Below are positions 11,657-24,202 of a DNA stretch of 64,000 nucleotides, one piece after another (positions within the stretch are counted from its first letter, which is position 1; every line of letters starts with the position of its first letter). The stretch is from contig CP136068.1 of assembly GCA_032622095.1 (NCBI GenBank), positions 49,098,443-49,162,442 on the forward strand, read 5' to 3'. The position numbers and the translations under genes were made by a program. The notes below the pieces were generated by a model, which did not search any database, was not told the origin of the DNA, and was given only the letters and a program-made list of their open reading frames with translations. This DNA comes from Siphonodentalium dalli (lineage: Eukaryota; Mollusca; Scaphopoda; Gadilida; Siphonodentaliidae).

Positions 11657-13023
11657 TAGTGATGTTCTGATAATGAAAAAGCCGATTTCCGATAACTGGA
11701 GACACAATCGGCCGATTTCCGATTCCGATGTTTATATATATTGTGCATTTGTTCCTATAATTGACCTATATATACATTGTATTCATTGCACTCCCTATCT
11801 CGGTATAGTTTCAAAGCCAAATACATCAAAGAAATATATACACACTGTCGCAAAGTTAATAAACACATCGATATGGGTTCGCAGCGCATCGTCGGTCATT
11901 GAGTTTCCACTTGGAAACTTGCGACGTGCAATTGTTGGATTGCTCGCTGTTTCAAAACCCGCGCAAAGTTGTGACCCTTGAGCAAGGTCGCTCATACTGT
12001 GTCGGCTTCGCATCACTCATGCGTTAAATGAGTACCAGTCAGCTTGTCATACTGATGAGTATCAGAGCATGTTCTGATCAAACTAGAGCAGTGCCTGCAA
12101 TGGCTGCAGCCAATTCATTGGTTGGCTAGTACAAATGACTGGGGTAATATTGTACCAAGCGTGTTAGAGCAAGAAACTGGTTATTATTATTATGATTATT
12201 ATTATTATAAAGTGTGGGGGAACACTTGAACGCGGTGTAAAAGTCTTGATTGAATATTTGTAAGTTGCCACAGTGTATGAAATGGTGATGATTATTAATT
12301 AAATTTAGATTGATGGATAATAATTGCTGTCATATTTGTCTGAGATCTCCCAAATTCCCATTGGTCACACCACTTGTCTTTTAACAACTGGGAAGCTTTA
12401 TAGTTCCACCTACTAAATTTTTGTTTTGCGAGAGCATCAATATAACAATGGCGATTCGTGGAGCGGAAAAAACAAGTGCAATTTTGAACTATACTTCACC
12501 ATATTGTCCCCTACAGACGAAAAGGCCAATTGGTCGTTATTGAAGACTGTTCGGATCGCGACTGTACTAATTCATTCAGTGTGTGCTTCAAGTTATTGAC
12601 ATACATTTGTAGCATGTGACTTCACAGCATGGCACATGCTCAACAGGAAACTATATTGTAATGAGGTCAGCTGTTTAAAGCTTTCTTAGAATCTATTTCG
12701 TGTCCACGCGATTGAACCAATAATTTCATATTACACAGGATGTGTCGGGCAGGTGTAGTGCCATGCTTTATATATAATCATATGAGACTGTTTAGACGAT
12801 GCCAATAGTTTTTTTTAGGCTGTTACAACTGTGTTTTACATTCAATACTTTGGTTGTATTGCGTACGTTTATTAAAGCTTGCATATTGAACTTACATACA
12901 TGTACTAGAACGTTTTTGTTTGTTTTGACAATCGGTAAAAGCTGATGTTCAACTGCCAGGTACGATTAATATTGATGGGCTATTATCGGCCGATGGCCGA
13001 TTCCGATTATCGGAACATCACTA
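11657..13023. mobile_element. 1.37-kb hAT-type element
   Basis: The left end is TAGTGATGTTCTGATAATG, and the right end is ATTATCGGAACATCACTA. A perfect 8-bp duplication ATAATTTA flanks the element (11649-11656 and 13024-13031). Next to both ends is a CGGCCGATTTCCGAT-type block. A TTA simple repeat lies at 12181-12212. The length is well short of an autonomous hAT, and no BED finger or transposase core was recognised. The plus-strand 102-codon frame at 11673-11981 is unassigned. Confidence 0.85.
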
Positions 13024-14599
13024 ATAATTTAATATATTGTTTACATACATTTTATGATGGCATGACAAATCAAAAGTCTCTGAAAAATAAGGCTTTGTTT
13101 ACTTATAAATCTTGTTGCTTTGACATTTAATGGACCTCTGATATACACATGTTTGATATCATCATGCTTGGGAAAGGCTACCCTCTATGATCATATACAC
13201 AAAGTGTCCATTTAACCTAATCCGAAGACATACAAGAGTAACCAGATGGGACTCTGTCCAGAACATCATCAACACAACCGAATTAACAAGCTGTTGTGGA
13301 CCGAGAAGATTAGGTCTACTGAAAACAAACCCCTGGTGTGAGAACCAATTCTTCCAATTTTCCTTATTGTAGCTCTTTCCCATCTTGCAAATCTAAAAAT
13401 ATTGCCAAAGTGGTGTGGTGTGGTGGTGTGTTCATAGTTACACTTAATGGACTACAGCAACATACATGTATATTTTTAACTCCTTTTAAAGACATTTGTA
13501 TTAGTAGGCCCTTTCCCCTGGCCCAAAATTTTCATCACACTCCTAAGTGTACTATACCCAATGTCCCAAATCGCATATTAATAGCCACACCACCCATGTA
13601 CCACAGTATCTTCCACTGATTAAAACCAACACTACAACCAGTTCCAACAGTGAAAGACATTTTTATACACCAGATAATGCTAACCACTTGTGAACTATTT
13701 TGCAGAATTTTAATTAATTCTCTTCAAGGATAAACACATTGGCAATTATTGCCTTTTACTGTTTATTCTGAAATATATTGAAGTGGACATCACTAAAAGC
13801 CACATGATTGATTATGTCTGGTTATGTCACAATTATGTTGAGTTGTCAAATAGCATGTGTTCCTATTCAGATTAATACTACCAGTATTTAATATGTAGAC
13901 CTATGTTAGCCAGTGAAAGTTCATTAGGAATATCTCATGAATTTAGTGTTGTATAGAAGAACATTTAAATTTCCTTTGTTGTTGGTGGGGTATGAAAACT
14001 TCTCAATTGCTTATTTTACCTGCAGATTTAACATGACATTTTCATCGCAGAACTTCTGTATACGATATAAATTTTATGCAGTGTCAATAAAAATATTAAC
14101 TTAACCATTCAATTTTTTAAACATAAAAGCACAATTGCAATTCTTGACTTTAATAGTTTATATATTTCCTTTTTTTTTATTCTTTTTTTTTTTTATTAGA
14201 AAATAATTATAATCTGAACAATATAATAATCACAACGAACGTACCAGTTTGGCTTACACTCAAATTTTATATACTTACTAGCGGATGTACCCGGCGTCTA
14301 AAATTCTAAAAAATAATTTAAGAAATTCTGTGTATCGGGCAGATACATGTATATACCCTTGTCAGATGCCACTATTGGAGGATCCTGAAAAGCCATGTTC
14401 TACAGAGTGTGTTTTCTATTATCTCAGAAGAAACTATATTTGACTGCACACTGTGACTAGCTCACTATATGAATGCCCTCATTCCCGTTCCCATATAATT
14501 ATGACAGTTGAGAAGATATAATTGTTCAAGGGACTTAATTCGTCACCATTTGTCGAGGTTGTGAAATTCACAAACACCAAAAACTCCTTGTAACGAATT

Positions 14600-16500
14600 A
14601 TGGAGATGACTATATATAACTATAACTATTGGCGACTAAATCCTGATCCAGATGACTCCAAATGTGGTGTCTTTAACCCACATGATTTGATTCCTCATAT
14701 CATTGGAGAGGAATGTGTATGAATTTGGGGAAATTAGTGACAACATATTGTATCCGCTTTTGTGCCCCTCCCCTCCCCATTCATGACTCTAAACTTTTAC
14801 CACTTTTGACACAGTTAAACCACATCCATTAGACTCCTGATATCATAGAGATGATCATATATAAGTTTGGTGGTAATTCTAATGTATCAAATTTAGTGCC
14901 CCCCCCCCATCTCTTACCCAAACGGCACCAATATGGCTTCTTTAAATCACACAATTAGATTCCTTCTGTCATGGAGAAGAATATATCAATTTGGTGGAAA
15001 TCATCACTACAAAAAGGTTGTTTTAATAAATTGTGGTGCCCCTCTGTGCACCCCTGACTCGAATGGTGGAGATGATTATGTTTATTAAAGTTCAGTGGAA
15101 ATCGGCGATAAAAATATATCATCATTTTTGCTCCCCATTTTTCTGCGCCTGACACCAACATTATTTTAGATAATATCAACCCACACCAGCTGCCCGCACC
15201 ATTATTTTCCTCCTAAAAATTTACCGTTGTTAGACCCATTTGGTTATATAAAACACAGACAAACATATGCAAATATTTGCCCTAAATGTGGCTTTTTTAA
15301 CCCCCACAATTTGATTCCTCATATCATTCGAGAAGAACTTGCATGAATTTGGTCGATATTGATGCTAAACATATTTTAATCGGTTTGGTGTTCCTCCTCC
15401 CCTCCTTACTCAAGTGGCAACAGTTTTGACATCTTTAAACCACAAAATTAGACTTATTATTAAGATGAATATATATAAAATTGGTGTAAATCAGCGTCTG
15501 AACAAATTTGTATCATCTCTCACCCAAACGTCACCAATTTGGCATCTTTATATCACACGATTAGATTCCTTGTAACAGGGAGATGAATGTGTATCAATTT
15601 GATGGAAATCGACACTAAAAATATTTTTTATCAATTTTGGTGTCCCTCTTCCCCTCCATGCACCCCTGACTCGAACAGCCCCACTTTTGACATCATTAAA
15701 CCACACAATTAGGCTCCTGATGTCATGGAGATGATTATGTATAAGTTTGTTAGTAATCAGCAACTAAACAAATTCTTATCAAATTTAGTGCCCCCTCATC
15801 TCTCACCCAAACGGCACCAATTTGGCATCCTTATATCACACGATTAGATTCCTTGTAACATGGAGATGAATGTGTATCAATTTGGTGGAAATCTGCACTA
15901 AAAATCATTTTATCAATTTTGATGTCCCTCTCCCCCCCCCTGACTCGGAACGGCGCGACTTTTTACATCTTTAAACCACATCATTGGATTCCTCATATCA
16001 TGGATATGATATTTATGTATAAGTCCCTCCCCCTTTTCTTGTGTGTCGAATGACACCACTTTTGACAGCTATTTGATGGTAATCGGCGACTAAACAAATT
16101 CTTATCAAATTTAGCCCCCACCCCATCGTTCATCCAAATGGCACCAATCACACAATTAGATTACTTGTAACATGGAGAAGAATGGGTATCAATTCAGATC
16201 AATTTGGTGGAAATCAGCGCTAAAGATATTTTTATCAATTTTGTTGCCTCTCTCCCCTTTTGTGCCCCCTGACTCGAACGGCGCCACTTTTAACATCTTT
16301 AAACCACATCGTTGGATTCCTCATATCATGGATATGAATATGTATAAGTTTGGTGGAAATTGGCGACAAAAACATTTACTGCCCCTCCCCCTTTTCTTTC
16401 CCTGACAACAACAGCTTCACTTTAGAAAATTCTAACCTGTACCTTTATTTTCCTCATAAAAGGTTACCCCTGTTAGACCCCTTTGGTGCCATCTGGATGG
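14600..16500. repeat. diverged ~140-bp tandem array, copy in unit A
   Basis: About a dozen diverged units recur every ~140 bp. Each is built around ATGGAGATGAATGTGTATCA..TTTGGTGGAAATC, followed by a C-rich stretch (GTGCCCCTC..CCCC) and ..CACCACTTTTGACATC. Poly-C runs of 8 to 10 bases occur in several units. Minus-strand frames of 70-90 codons here repeat the same residues unit after unit and reflect the repeat, not a gene. The sister array is at 22090-23720. Confidence 0.75.
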
Positions 16501-16902
16501 TCCCCTGTCACTTTCTATAGAACACAGACAGACACTGAGCAAGACAAATATAGATATACTGTACTAGTAGATACATACCGGTATGTATAGTGGAACAGAC
16601 TACTTTCATGCTCATCATATTTATTTGAAACAAGTGAAATTTGACTTTTGGTTCTGATACATTGTTTTACAGATTACAACTGAAAGATAGAGATTCATAA
16701 TTATGTTAGACTGAGTTTAGCTATTATCATACCCATATTTAAGATGATAGAAGTATGAGTCAATGGGGAGCTTTAAAATCTTTGAGCATATATATTAAAG
16801 TGCGTCCAACATGGACAATGATATCTTTCAATGACTGTAATGTGAAATGCAGTATTATGACCAAGGACAATGTGTAAGCGTGTACTGTAGGTACAGCAGT
16901 TA

Positions 16903-17114
16903 CAGTAATGCCCTAAGTAATCACTCCTTAACTACAGCAGAATTATGGGTAGCTTTTCAGGATTTAGTCGGAAATATGGCTTGTTGCCATTCATTGGAAA
17001 TCTCGCCCTGAGAGCTTTCCGATGAATGGCAACAAGCCATATTTCCGACTAAATCCTGAAAAGTTACCCATAATTCTACTGTGGTTAAGGAGTCGATTAC
17101 TTAGGGCATTACTG
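16903..17114. mobile_element. palindromic TA-type MITE (family P), copy 1
   Basis: The element is a 212-bp near-perfect palindrome. It begins CAGTAATGCCCTAAGTAATC and ends CATTACTG, with TA before it and CA (mutated TA) after it. The arms are about 100 bp and meet at a short centre near 17008. It is absent from the equivalent place in the sister unit. TA targeting suggests a Tc1/mariner-type helper. Confidence 0.9.
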
Positions 17115-17550
17115 CAGCTAGCCATCTTTTGCCTGACTGTTGGCTGCTGATACCACCTCTGGCGCATATTAGCATATTAAAGCTTGGACTGTGAAACTTA
17201 TTGACTGTAATGTGAAATGCAGTGTAACAATGTGCAGCATGTTAGGTATAAAGTAGAGTATAGCGATTGGCTGTTAATTGGCTGATCTGTCATTGGGTAG
17301 ATAGCTGCTGTGGGGTTCACTTATTCACATTGGTGTCAGAGGTAGCAGACTGAGCGGATATTTTACTGAATGCAGTTGTCAATTATCAGTATCACTTATG
17401 GAATTAAAGGCAGTGATGACTTTTATTTTCTTTCTGTTTTTTTATTTGGAATTTCTGCATCAGTAGGATTATAAACTGGGCACAAACTTGAATTTGTCTT
17501 GAAGACAGTGACTTTCTATGGAATTTATGTTGTGAGGATTGTTATTCCAA

Positions 17551-17732
17551 ATGTCTGATCAGCAGAATATTAACTTGGCACCAGCCACCGTGACCTACTC
17601 AGATGAGTTGATGGACATGCACGCGGATGATTTACAAAATTGTTTCTTTTCTGTGAATGGAAACATAGTTTGTTCCTCCACAGATGACAAGGATGATCAT
17701 CCACTCGTCTATAACTATTCAGATACATCTAG
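17551..17732 (+). CDS. tandemly repeated 5' coding exon, copy 1
   Basis: This is the first of four copies of a short exon that starts with ATG and runs 60 codons plus two bases to the donor ATCTAG|GTAAGT. An in-frame TGA at 17533 lies just upstream, which supports 17551 as the start. The product begins MSDQQNINLAPATVTYSDEL, is acidic (a DDKDD cluster near residue 45) and rich in Ser/Thr/Asn. It has no signal peptide, membrane segment or recognised domain. The leader ..TTTATGTTGTGAGG..TTATTCCAA is shared with the other copies. The reading frame closes only at the TAA inside the donor, as expected for an exon. I do not recognise the family. Downstream exons were not found, so it may be an alternative first exon or an orphaned duplicate. 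Confidence 0.7.
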
Positions 17733-18017
17733 GTAAGTCAGGGATGGAAACGCATGCTTTTTGATCGGTGTGTTTTTTACCTTAAAAAATATTTGCGGGG
17801 GTCAGGGGGCTCTATTGAAATCACTTGTTCGTCCCTGATGATTCTGAATGAAATTTTCAGTGATAGTTAATGAAATAAAAATAATAATGGTTTGGGATGC
17901 CCGTCTGGTTTGAATATGGGTGTGGTCTAGACATTTTTTGTCGGATGAACTTTATGTACTTATAATTTGCTGATTATTTTGGTTTCCAGATTATAGATTG
18001 ATTTCTTGTGTGTCCAA
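17733..18017 (+). other. start of intron after exon copy 1
   Basis: The sequence begins GTAAGTCAGGGATGG and matches the regions after the other exon copies. It contains a single ancestral copy of the 34-bp motif (17895-17928, GGATGCCCGTCTGGTTTGAA) that was amplified after exon copy 4. Confidence 0.7.
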
Positions 18018-19339
18018 CAGGGGGGAGTCTGGAAAAAAATTGCACATATAGGGCCCAAAAAGTTTTTTTCCGACCCCAAGGGACCCACCACCCCATTTGT
18101 GCAAAAAAAACCAAACAAATTTCCTCAAAAAATTTGGGGACCCAACCCCCCTTTCTCATGTTTTTATCAAAATTTCAGATTTTTTTTTTAGCCGTTCTTC
18201 AATAACTGTGTTAACTGCCTTTCAATCCCATTCCACTATAATTTTTTTGGTGCAAACTCTTGCTGTGTACCATTAAGACTCAAGCAATAACATGCTTAAT
18301 TGGTAAACACAGATCATAAAAACGAAAAATAAACTGTATTTCCAGGTATTTCCTGGTGTTTTCAGTATCTAACAACAATAATAAAGCATTGTGTAGGTAC
18401 ACTATATGTCACAAATCGCCCTAGACCCCATTATAGCCTTAATATATCGAGTGTGTTGTGTCTGACAGAGAACACTGGCCAGTGTAAATAGTGGTAAACG
18501 GGTCAGGGGTTCCACAATTATTTGTGCATGACCAAAGAACTCTTTAGTCTTATCCACCGGGGTGGGGTGGGGAGGGAATTGTTTTTGGTTAGGTATACAC
18601 CTAGATATATGGTTATTATATCCCCCCGATATTAGTCGGCGGGTATGTAGTTGACGTATCGAGCCGTCCGTGCGTCATTCCGTACAAACATTTTGCATTA
18701 TAACTCAAGAGTCGGTTGTCATATTTTGATGCCCTATGCCATGGTGACAGACCAGAAATGGGGAACGAATATGCATAATATCACGGGTTGTGACCATCAA
18801 TGCCTACCAGATTTATGGGCCCAGTTCGACTTTATGAAATTCAGTCCGTACAAAGTTTTTGCAATATAAGTTAAGTGTCAGTTGTCGAATTTTGATGTGG
18901 TTTGGTATGGTGATAGACCAGAATGATAGGAGAAGGATGTATGCACATATTACTTTATATCACAGGTTTCGCCTATCAATGCATACCAGAGTTACCGGCC
19001 TTGTTCCATCCGTAAACACGTTTTGCATTATTATAACTCAACCATGGGTTAAGTTTCCTGAACGCTATTACGGTGGTCCACTGTGAAGTGGGCCGGGATC
19101 CTGTGAAATCCAGAATGTTGCTAAATCTGAGGCTAAAGAGTCACTATAGCTGCATATATAGCCCTATACCAACAAGCATGGTACTAACATGCTTACAAAC
19201 AACATTACATGGTCAGTACTTGTAAATTGTTTGAAATAAAGCCATTTTGGAAAAAAATTACAAGCACGATTTTTTCGGCCTCTGGACCACCCACCCACCC
19301 CGGCCCTATATACGGAATTTTTTTGCAGATTCCCCCCTG
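18018..19339. mobile_element. 1.32-kb inverted-repeat element with 7-bp target duplication
   Basis: The left end is CAGGGGGGAGTCTGGAAAAA, and the right end is TTTTTGCAGATTCCCCCCTG. The terminal inverted repeat is about 38 bp and ends at GGGCCCTATAT-type sequence. A perfect 7-bp duplication TGTCCAA flanks it (18011-18017 and 19340-19346). The unoccupied site is visible at 28739 (GTGTGTCCAAGC) in a sister unit. The interior (18600-19080) holds a dispersed repeat with GTCCGTGCGTCATTCCGTAC and ..TTTTGCATTATAACTCAA. No transposase was recognised. Confidence 0.8.
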
Positions 19340-19704
19340 TGTCCAAGCTAATATTTCAGCCATAGGTTATCAGATCTTGATGTAATTTGGTAAGGATGTT
19401 CAATACAATGACAGCTTTAATGTTTTGATGAAAACTTTTTGTCCATGATTTCCACCAAACTTTTGTGTAGGCTTCTCCATGATACGAGGACTCAGTGTTA
19501 AATGAAGTTACCAAAGTGACAGCTACCTCTATGATCATATACACAAAGTGTCCATTTAACCTAATCCGAATCCTTACAAGCAATATAACTTCCGCCCACG
19601 ATTCTGGGCATAAAGTCTGTTATAGAAGAGTAACTGGATGGGAATCGGTCCAGAACAGCATCAATCCCACTGAATTCACAAGCTGTTGTGAACCGAGAAG
19701 ACTA

Positions 19705-19917
19705 CAGTAATGCTCTAATTAATCGACCTCTTAACCAAAGCAGAATTATGGGTAACTTTTCAGGATTTAGTCGGAAATATGGCTTGTTGCCATTCATCGG
19801 AAAGCTCTCGGGGAGAGCTTTCCGATGAATGGCAACAAGCCATATTTCCGACTAAATCCTGAAAAGTTACCCATAATTCTGCTTTGGTTAAGAGGTCGAT
19901 TAATTAGAGCATTACTG
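19705..19917. mobile_element. palindromic TA-type MITE (family P), copy 2
   Basis: The element is 213 bp, with two 105-bp arms that match each other perfectly around a 3-base centre, flanked by TA (19703-19704 and 19918-19919). It carries private variants (GCTCTAATT and CTTAACCAAAGC) present in both arms. The corresponding site in unit A near 13320 has no insertion. Confidence 0.92.
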
Positions 19918-20599
19918 TATAACAAACCCCTGATATGAGAACCATTCGTTTAAATTTTCCTTATTGTTGCTCTTCCCCACCATGACTCTTGAAAATCTAA
20001 AGATATTGCCCAAGTGATATCGGTGTGTTCATACATGTAGTCTCACTTAATGGACAACAGCAACATATATTTTTGACTCCTCTTAAAGACGTGTTTGTAT
20101 TGGTAGGGTTTCCGCAAGAGGGACCCTTTCCACTGGCCCAAAATTTCATCCCACACATAAATGTACTATACCCAATGTCCCAAATGGCATATTAATAGCC
20201 ACACCACCCATGTACTGCAGTATCTCACTGATTAAAACCAATACTTTAACCAGCTCCTACAGTGAAAGATATTTTCTTGGCCTGCTAATGATAACCACTT
20301 GTGAACTATTTTGCAGAATTTTAAATAATTCTCTTCAAGGATAAACACATTGGCAATTATTGCCTTTTACTGTATAATCTGAAATATATCAAAGTTGACA
20401 TCACAAAATTTCTAAAAGCTACAAGATTGATTTATGTGTCTGGTTATGTTGCAATTTATGTTGTCAAATTATATGTGTTCCTATTCTGATTTATACTATT
20501 TAATATGTAGACCAGATGTTATAGCCAGTGAAAGTTCATTAGGAATATTTCAGAGTACATGTATAAACATGTTATCATGAATTTAGTGTTCTATAGCTA

Positions 20600-21281
20600 C
20601 AGGTCTCAGCTGCCCGGTGAGAACTGGTTCGCATTAGGTTTTGGACACAGTGCGCACTCGTCAATGTCACGGTTCATTTCAGATCGAGAAAATATGGCAT
20701 CACAGATATAAAGTGGCATTTTGCACAGACGAAAGTGAGATTAATCTATATTTGATGCTACGGTTATTTTTCAAATGACTCAATGCTATCGATTCAATAG
20801 TTTATTTGATGTTTTAGCTGAAAACTGTGCGCTTGTTGTCATATGTTAAAGACAGCGATCACTCAATGCATTTTCAATGGAAACTTGTCCGACTAATTAC
20901 ATTTAATACACACCAACCGCGTGTGTGTTTTTCGATTGTACGGCCAGTTTCCTATATCTCCTCACTCACAGACCACCGATCGTGGTTATATTTCACGTCT
21001 AAGTCACAAGAGAAGACTTTTGAAATGAGTCGAAAATGCTACGGTGCCCCTCTGATCTTATGTTATCATTTTTATTCGCATCCGATCAAATGCCCCAGTT
21101 CCGATCAAATGCCTTGCCATTTAACTGCAGATTTTGCAGCAGTAAACATATTCTTCGCAGGTATTTCTGCAATGTCCTGTCCATTTGTTGTGAAATTGCA
21201 AGCGTGCACCGTGACATTGACGAATGCGCACCGTGTCCAAAACTGAATGCGAACCAGTTCTCACGGGGCAGCTGAGACCCC
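20600..21281. mobile_element. 682-bp element with ~70-bp terminal inverted repeats, unit A' only
   Basis: The left end is CAGGTCTCAGCTGCCCGGTG, and the right end is its reverse complement (..GGGGCAGCTGAGACCCCG). Pairing extends about 70 bp through GAACTGGTTCGCATT and TCGTCAATGTCACGG. It interrupts a sequence that is continuous in unit A (13951-13970). A 139-codon frame inside (20827-21246) matches no family I know and overlaps the right inverted repeat. The target duplication is unclear. Confidence 0.75.
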
Positions 21282-22089
21282 GTGATAGCAGAACATTTAA
21301 ATTTCCTTTGTTGTTGGTGGCAGTATGAAAAATTCTCAATCGCTTATTTTACCTGCAGATTTAACTTGACATTTTTATCTTGTAATTTCTGTTTACATTA
21401 TCAATTTTATACACTGCCAATGAAAATAATAATGTAACCATTCAATTTGTTAAAAATAAACGCACAATTGCGATTCTTGAATCTTGACTTTAATAGTTTA
21501 TATACTAACCCGGCATCTGTTCTAAAATTCTAAAAAAAAATTAAAGAAATGCTATGTATCGGGCAGATATACCCTTCTCAGATGCCAGTATTGGAGGATC
21601 CTGAAAAGTCATGTGCTGCAGAGTGTGTTTTCTATTATCTCAGAAGATACTATATTTGACTGCACACTGTGACCACTATTTTTGAACAGGCTTTCTATAC
21701 ATTTCCATCTCTCTTGACATATTTTATCTTTTTTTTTGTGGAAAATATCTTGAATGGGACAGACTCACTTGTATTATAATACACAAGTCATTCTAACATG
21801 CCATCCTATGACGATTCAAGGTCCCTCATTCAAGAATATAATTATGTATCTCTTAAATAGAATGATAAATATACTTTTAATGCTTTCTTCTATGTATGTG
21901 TTTTTGCTAGCTCACTATATATCATTCCCGTTCCCATATAATTATGACAGTTGAGAAGATATAATTGTTTAAGGGACTTAATTTGGTCACCATTTGTCGA
22001 GGTTGTGAAATTCACGAACGCCAAAAACTCCTATAATGAATTATGGAGATGACTTATATATATATAAATAATATATAACTATAACTATC

Positions 22090-23720
22090 GGCAACTAAAA
22101 TATTCTTATCAATGTTGGTGCCCCTCCTCTGTCCATCCCTGATCCAAACGGCACCAAATGTGGTGTCTTTAACGCACATGATTTGATTCCTCGTATCATT
22201 GGAGAAGAACGTGTATGAATTTGGTGGAAATTAGCGATAACATATTGTATTCACTTTTTTGCCCCTCCCCATTCATGACTCGAACGGCACCACTTTTGAC
22301 ATAGTTAAACCACGTCCATTAGACGTGATTATGTATGTTTGGTGGTAATCGGCAACTAAATTTGTATGAAATTTAGTGCCCCCCCCCCCCCATCTCTTAC
22401 CCAAACAGCACCAATATGGCTTCTTTAAATCACACAATTAGATTCCTTGTGTCATGGTGGAAATTGACAGTACAAAAACCAAAAAGATTGTTGGTGCCCC
22501 TCCATGCACCTCTGACTCGAACCGCGCCATATGATGGAGATGATTATGTTTATTAAAGTTTGGTGGAAATCGGCGAAAAACATATATCATTTTTGCTTCC
22601 CCACCCCATTTTTCTGCCGCTCACACCAACAGTGTTATTTTCGATAATATCAACCCACACCATTATTTTCCTCGTAAAAAAATTATCGCTGTTAGACCCA
22701 TATGGTGCCATCAAGATGGTCCTCGTGAAGTTATATAGAACACAGACATATGCAACCATAGGCACCATATGTGGCATTTTTAAGCCACACAATTTCATTC
22801 CTCGTATCATTCGAGAAGAATGTGTATGAATTTGGTCGAAATTGGCACTTAACTTATTTTAATCGGTTTTAGTGTTCCTCCTCCCCTTCCTGTCGCTTAC
22901 TCAAGTGGCGACAGATTTGACATCTTTAAACCACAAAATTGGACTCATTATGAAGATGAATATATATAAAATTGGTGGAAATCAGCGTCTGAAGAAATTT
23001 TGTATCAAATTTAGTGCCCCCCCCCCCATCTCTCACCCAAGTTGGCATATTTAAACCACATGATTAGATTTTTCATATCACAAAGAAGAATATGTATAAA
23101 TTGGGTTAAAATCAGCACTAAAAATATCTCTTATCAATTTTGGTGTCCCTCTCCCCCTCCTGCACCCCTTACTCTAACAGCCCCACTTTTGACATCATTT
23201 AACCACACAATTAGACTCCTGATATCATGGAGATGATTATGTATAAGTTTGTTGGTAATCATGCAGTGACTAAAAAATTCTTATCAAATTTAGTGCCCCC
23301 CCCCCCCTCATCTGTTACCCAAAAGGCACCAATTTGGCATCTTTATATCATACCTTTAGATTCCTTGTAACATGGAGAAGAAGGTATCAATTTGGTGGAA
23401 TTCTGTGCTAAAAATAGTTTTATCAATTTTGATGCCCCTCTCTCCTTCAGTACACCCCTGACTTGAATGATGCCACTTTTGGTGGTAATCGGTGGTAATC
23501 GGCAACGAAACAAATTCTTATCAAATCAATTTGGTGGAATTAAATCAGCGCTAAAAATATTTTTATAAATTATGGTGCCCCTCTCACCCATCGCACCACT
23601 GACTCGAATGGCGCCACTTTTGAAAGCTTTATACCACACCATTAGATTCCTCATATAATGGATATGATTATTTATAAGTTTGGTGGAAATTGGTGACCCC
23701 TTTGGTGCCATCTGGATGCC
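22090..23720. repeat. diverged ~140-bp tandem array, copy in unit A'
   Basis: This is the sister of the array at 14600-16500. It has the same unit core (..TTTGGTGGAAATCGGCG..GTGCCCC..) and poly-C runs near 22380, 23018 and 23296. Unit order is broadly kept, but several units are lost or rearranged. Confidence 0.75.
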
Positions 23721-23963
23721 CTGTGAATTTCTATAGAACACAGACAGACAGCAAGACAAATACAGATATAGATATAGTGGAACAGACTACTTTCATGCTC
23801 ATCATATTTATTTGAAACAAGTCATTAGACTTTTGGCTCGGATACATTGTTATGCAGATTACAACTAAAAGTGAGAGATTCATAATTATGTTAGACTGAG
23901 TTAGCTATAATCATCATGCTCATATTTAAGATGATAGAAGTATGAGTCAATGAGGTTGTTTAA

Positions 23964-24202
23964 CCCTTTGAGTGCCAGGGGCCGATCTCATCGGCCCTAA
24001 ACCTACAAAATAAGTCTGTTCAAGAATATAAGAATATATTAATAAAATTGTAAAAAAAAAAATTAAAAAAACATAAAAAATTGTTAAGCCAATGCATTCT
24101 CTTATATATGCGAGGCGACCTATGGTCGACTCGCATATATAAGAGAATGCATTGGCACAGGGTATATGGGTTGATACAAAAATCGACCTGGCACTCAAAG
24201 GG
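23964..24202. mobile_element. TTAA-flanked MITE with hairpin module (family T), copy 1
   Basis: The termini are CCCTTTGAGTGCCAGGGGCC and ..CCTGGCACTCAAAGGG, flanked by TTAA (23960-23963 and 24203-24206). A 69-bp hairpin lies at 24088-24156. The unoccupied site is seen in unit A near 16760 (AGCTTTAAAATC). TTAA target choice and CCC ends are typical of piggyBac-type elements. No transposase is present. Confidence 0.9.

Larger units (their letters stand above)
13186..17550 (+). repeat. segmental duplication, 5' unit A (upstream of exon copy 1)
   Basis: From 13186 the sequence matches 19531 onwards, starting at TCTATGATCATATACACAAA. The match continues, interrupted by unit-specific insertions, up to the exon copies at 17551 and 24720. 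The shared parts include the GAATTTAGTGTT region (13941 / 20579), the ~140-bp repeat array and the exon leader. Unit A lacks three insertions present in unit A' (19705, 20600 and 23964) and has one of its own (16903). Confidence 0.85.

Noticed and set aside
15548-15763. Minus-strand frames in the 140-bp arrays (also 14955, 22553, 23526)
   Set aside because: They repeat the same residues unit after unit because they read a tandem repeat. There is no start or splice support.
20827-21246. 139-codon frame inside the 20600 element
   Set aside because: It overlaps the terminal inverted repeat, matches no transposase or other family that I recognise, and has no second copy for comparison.
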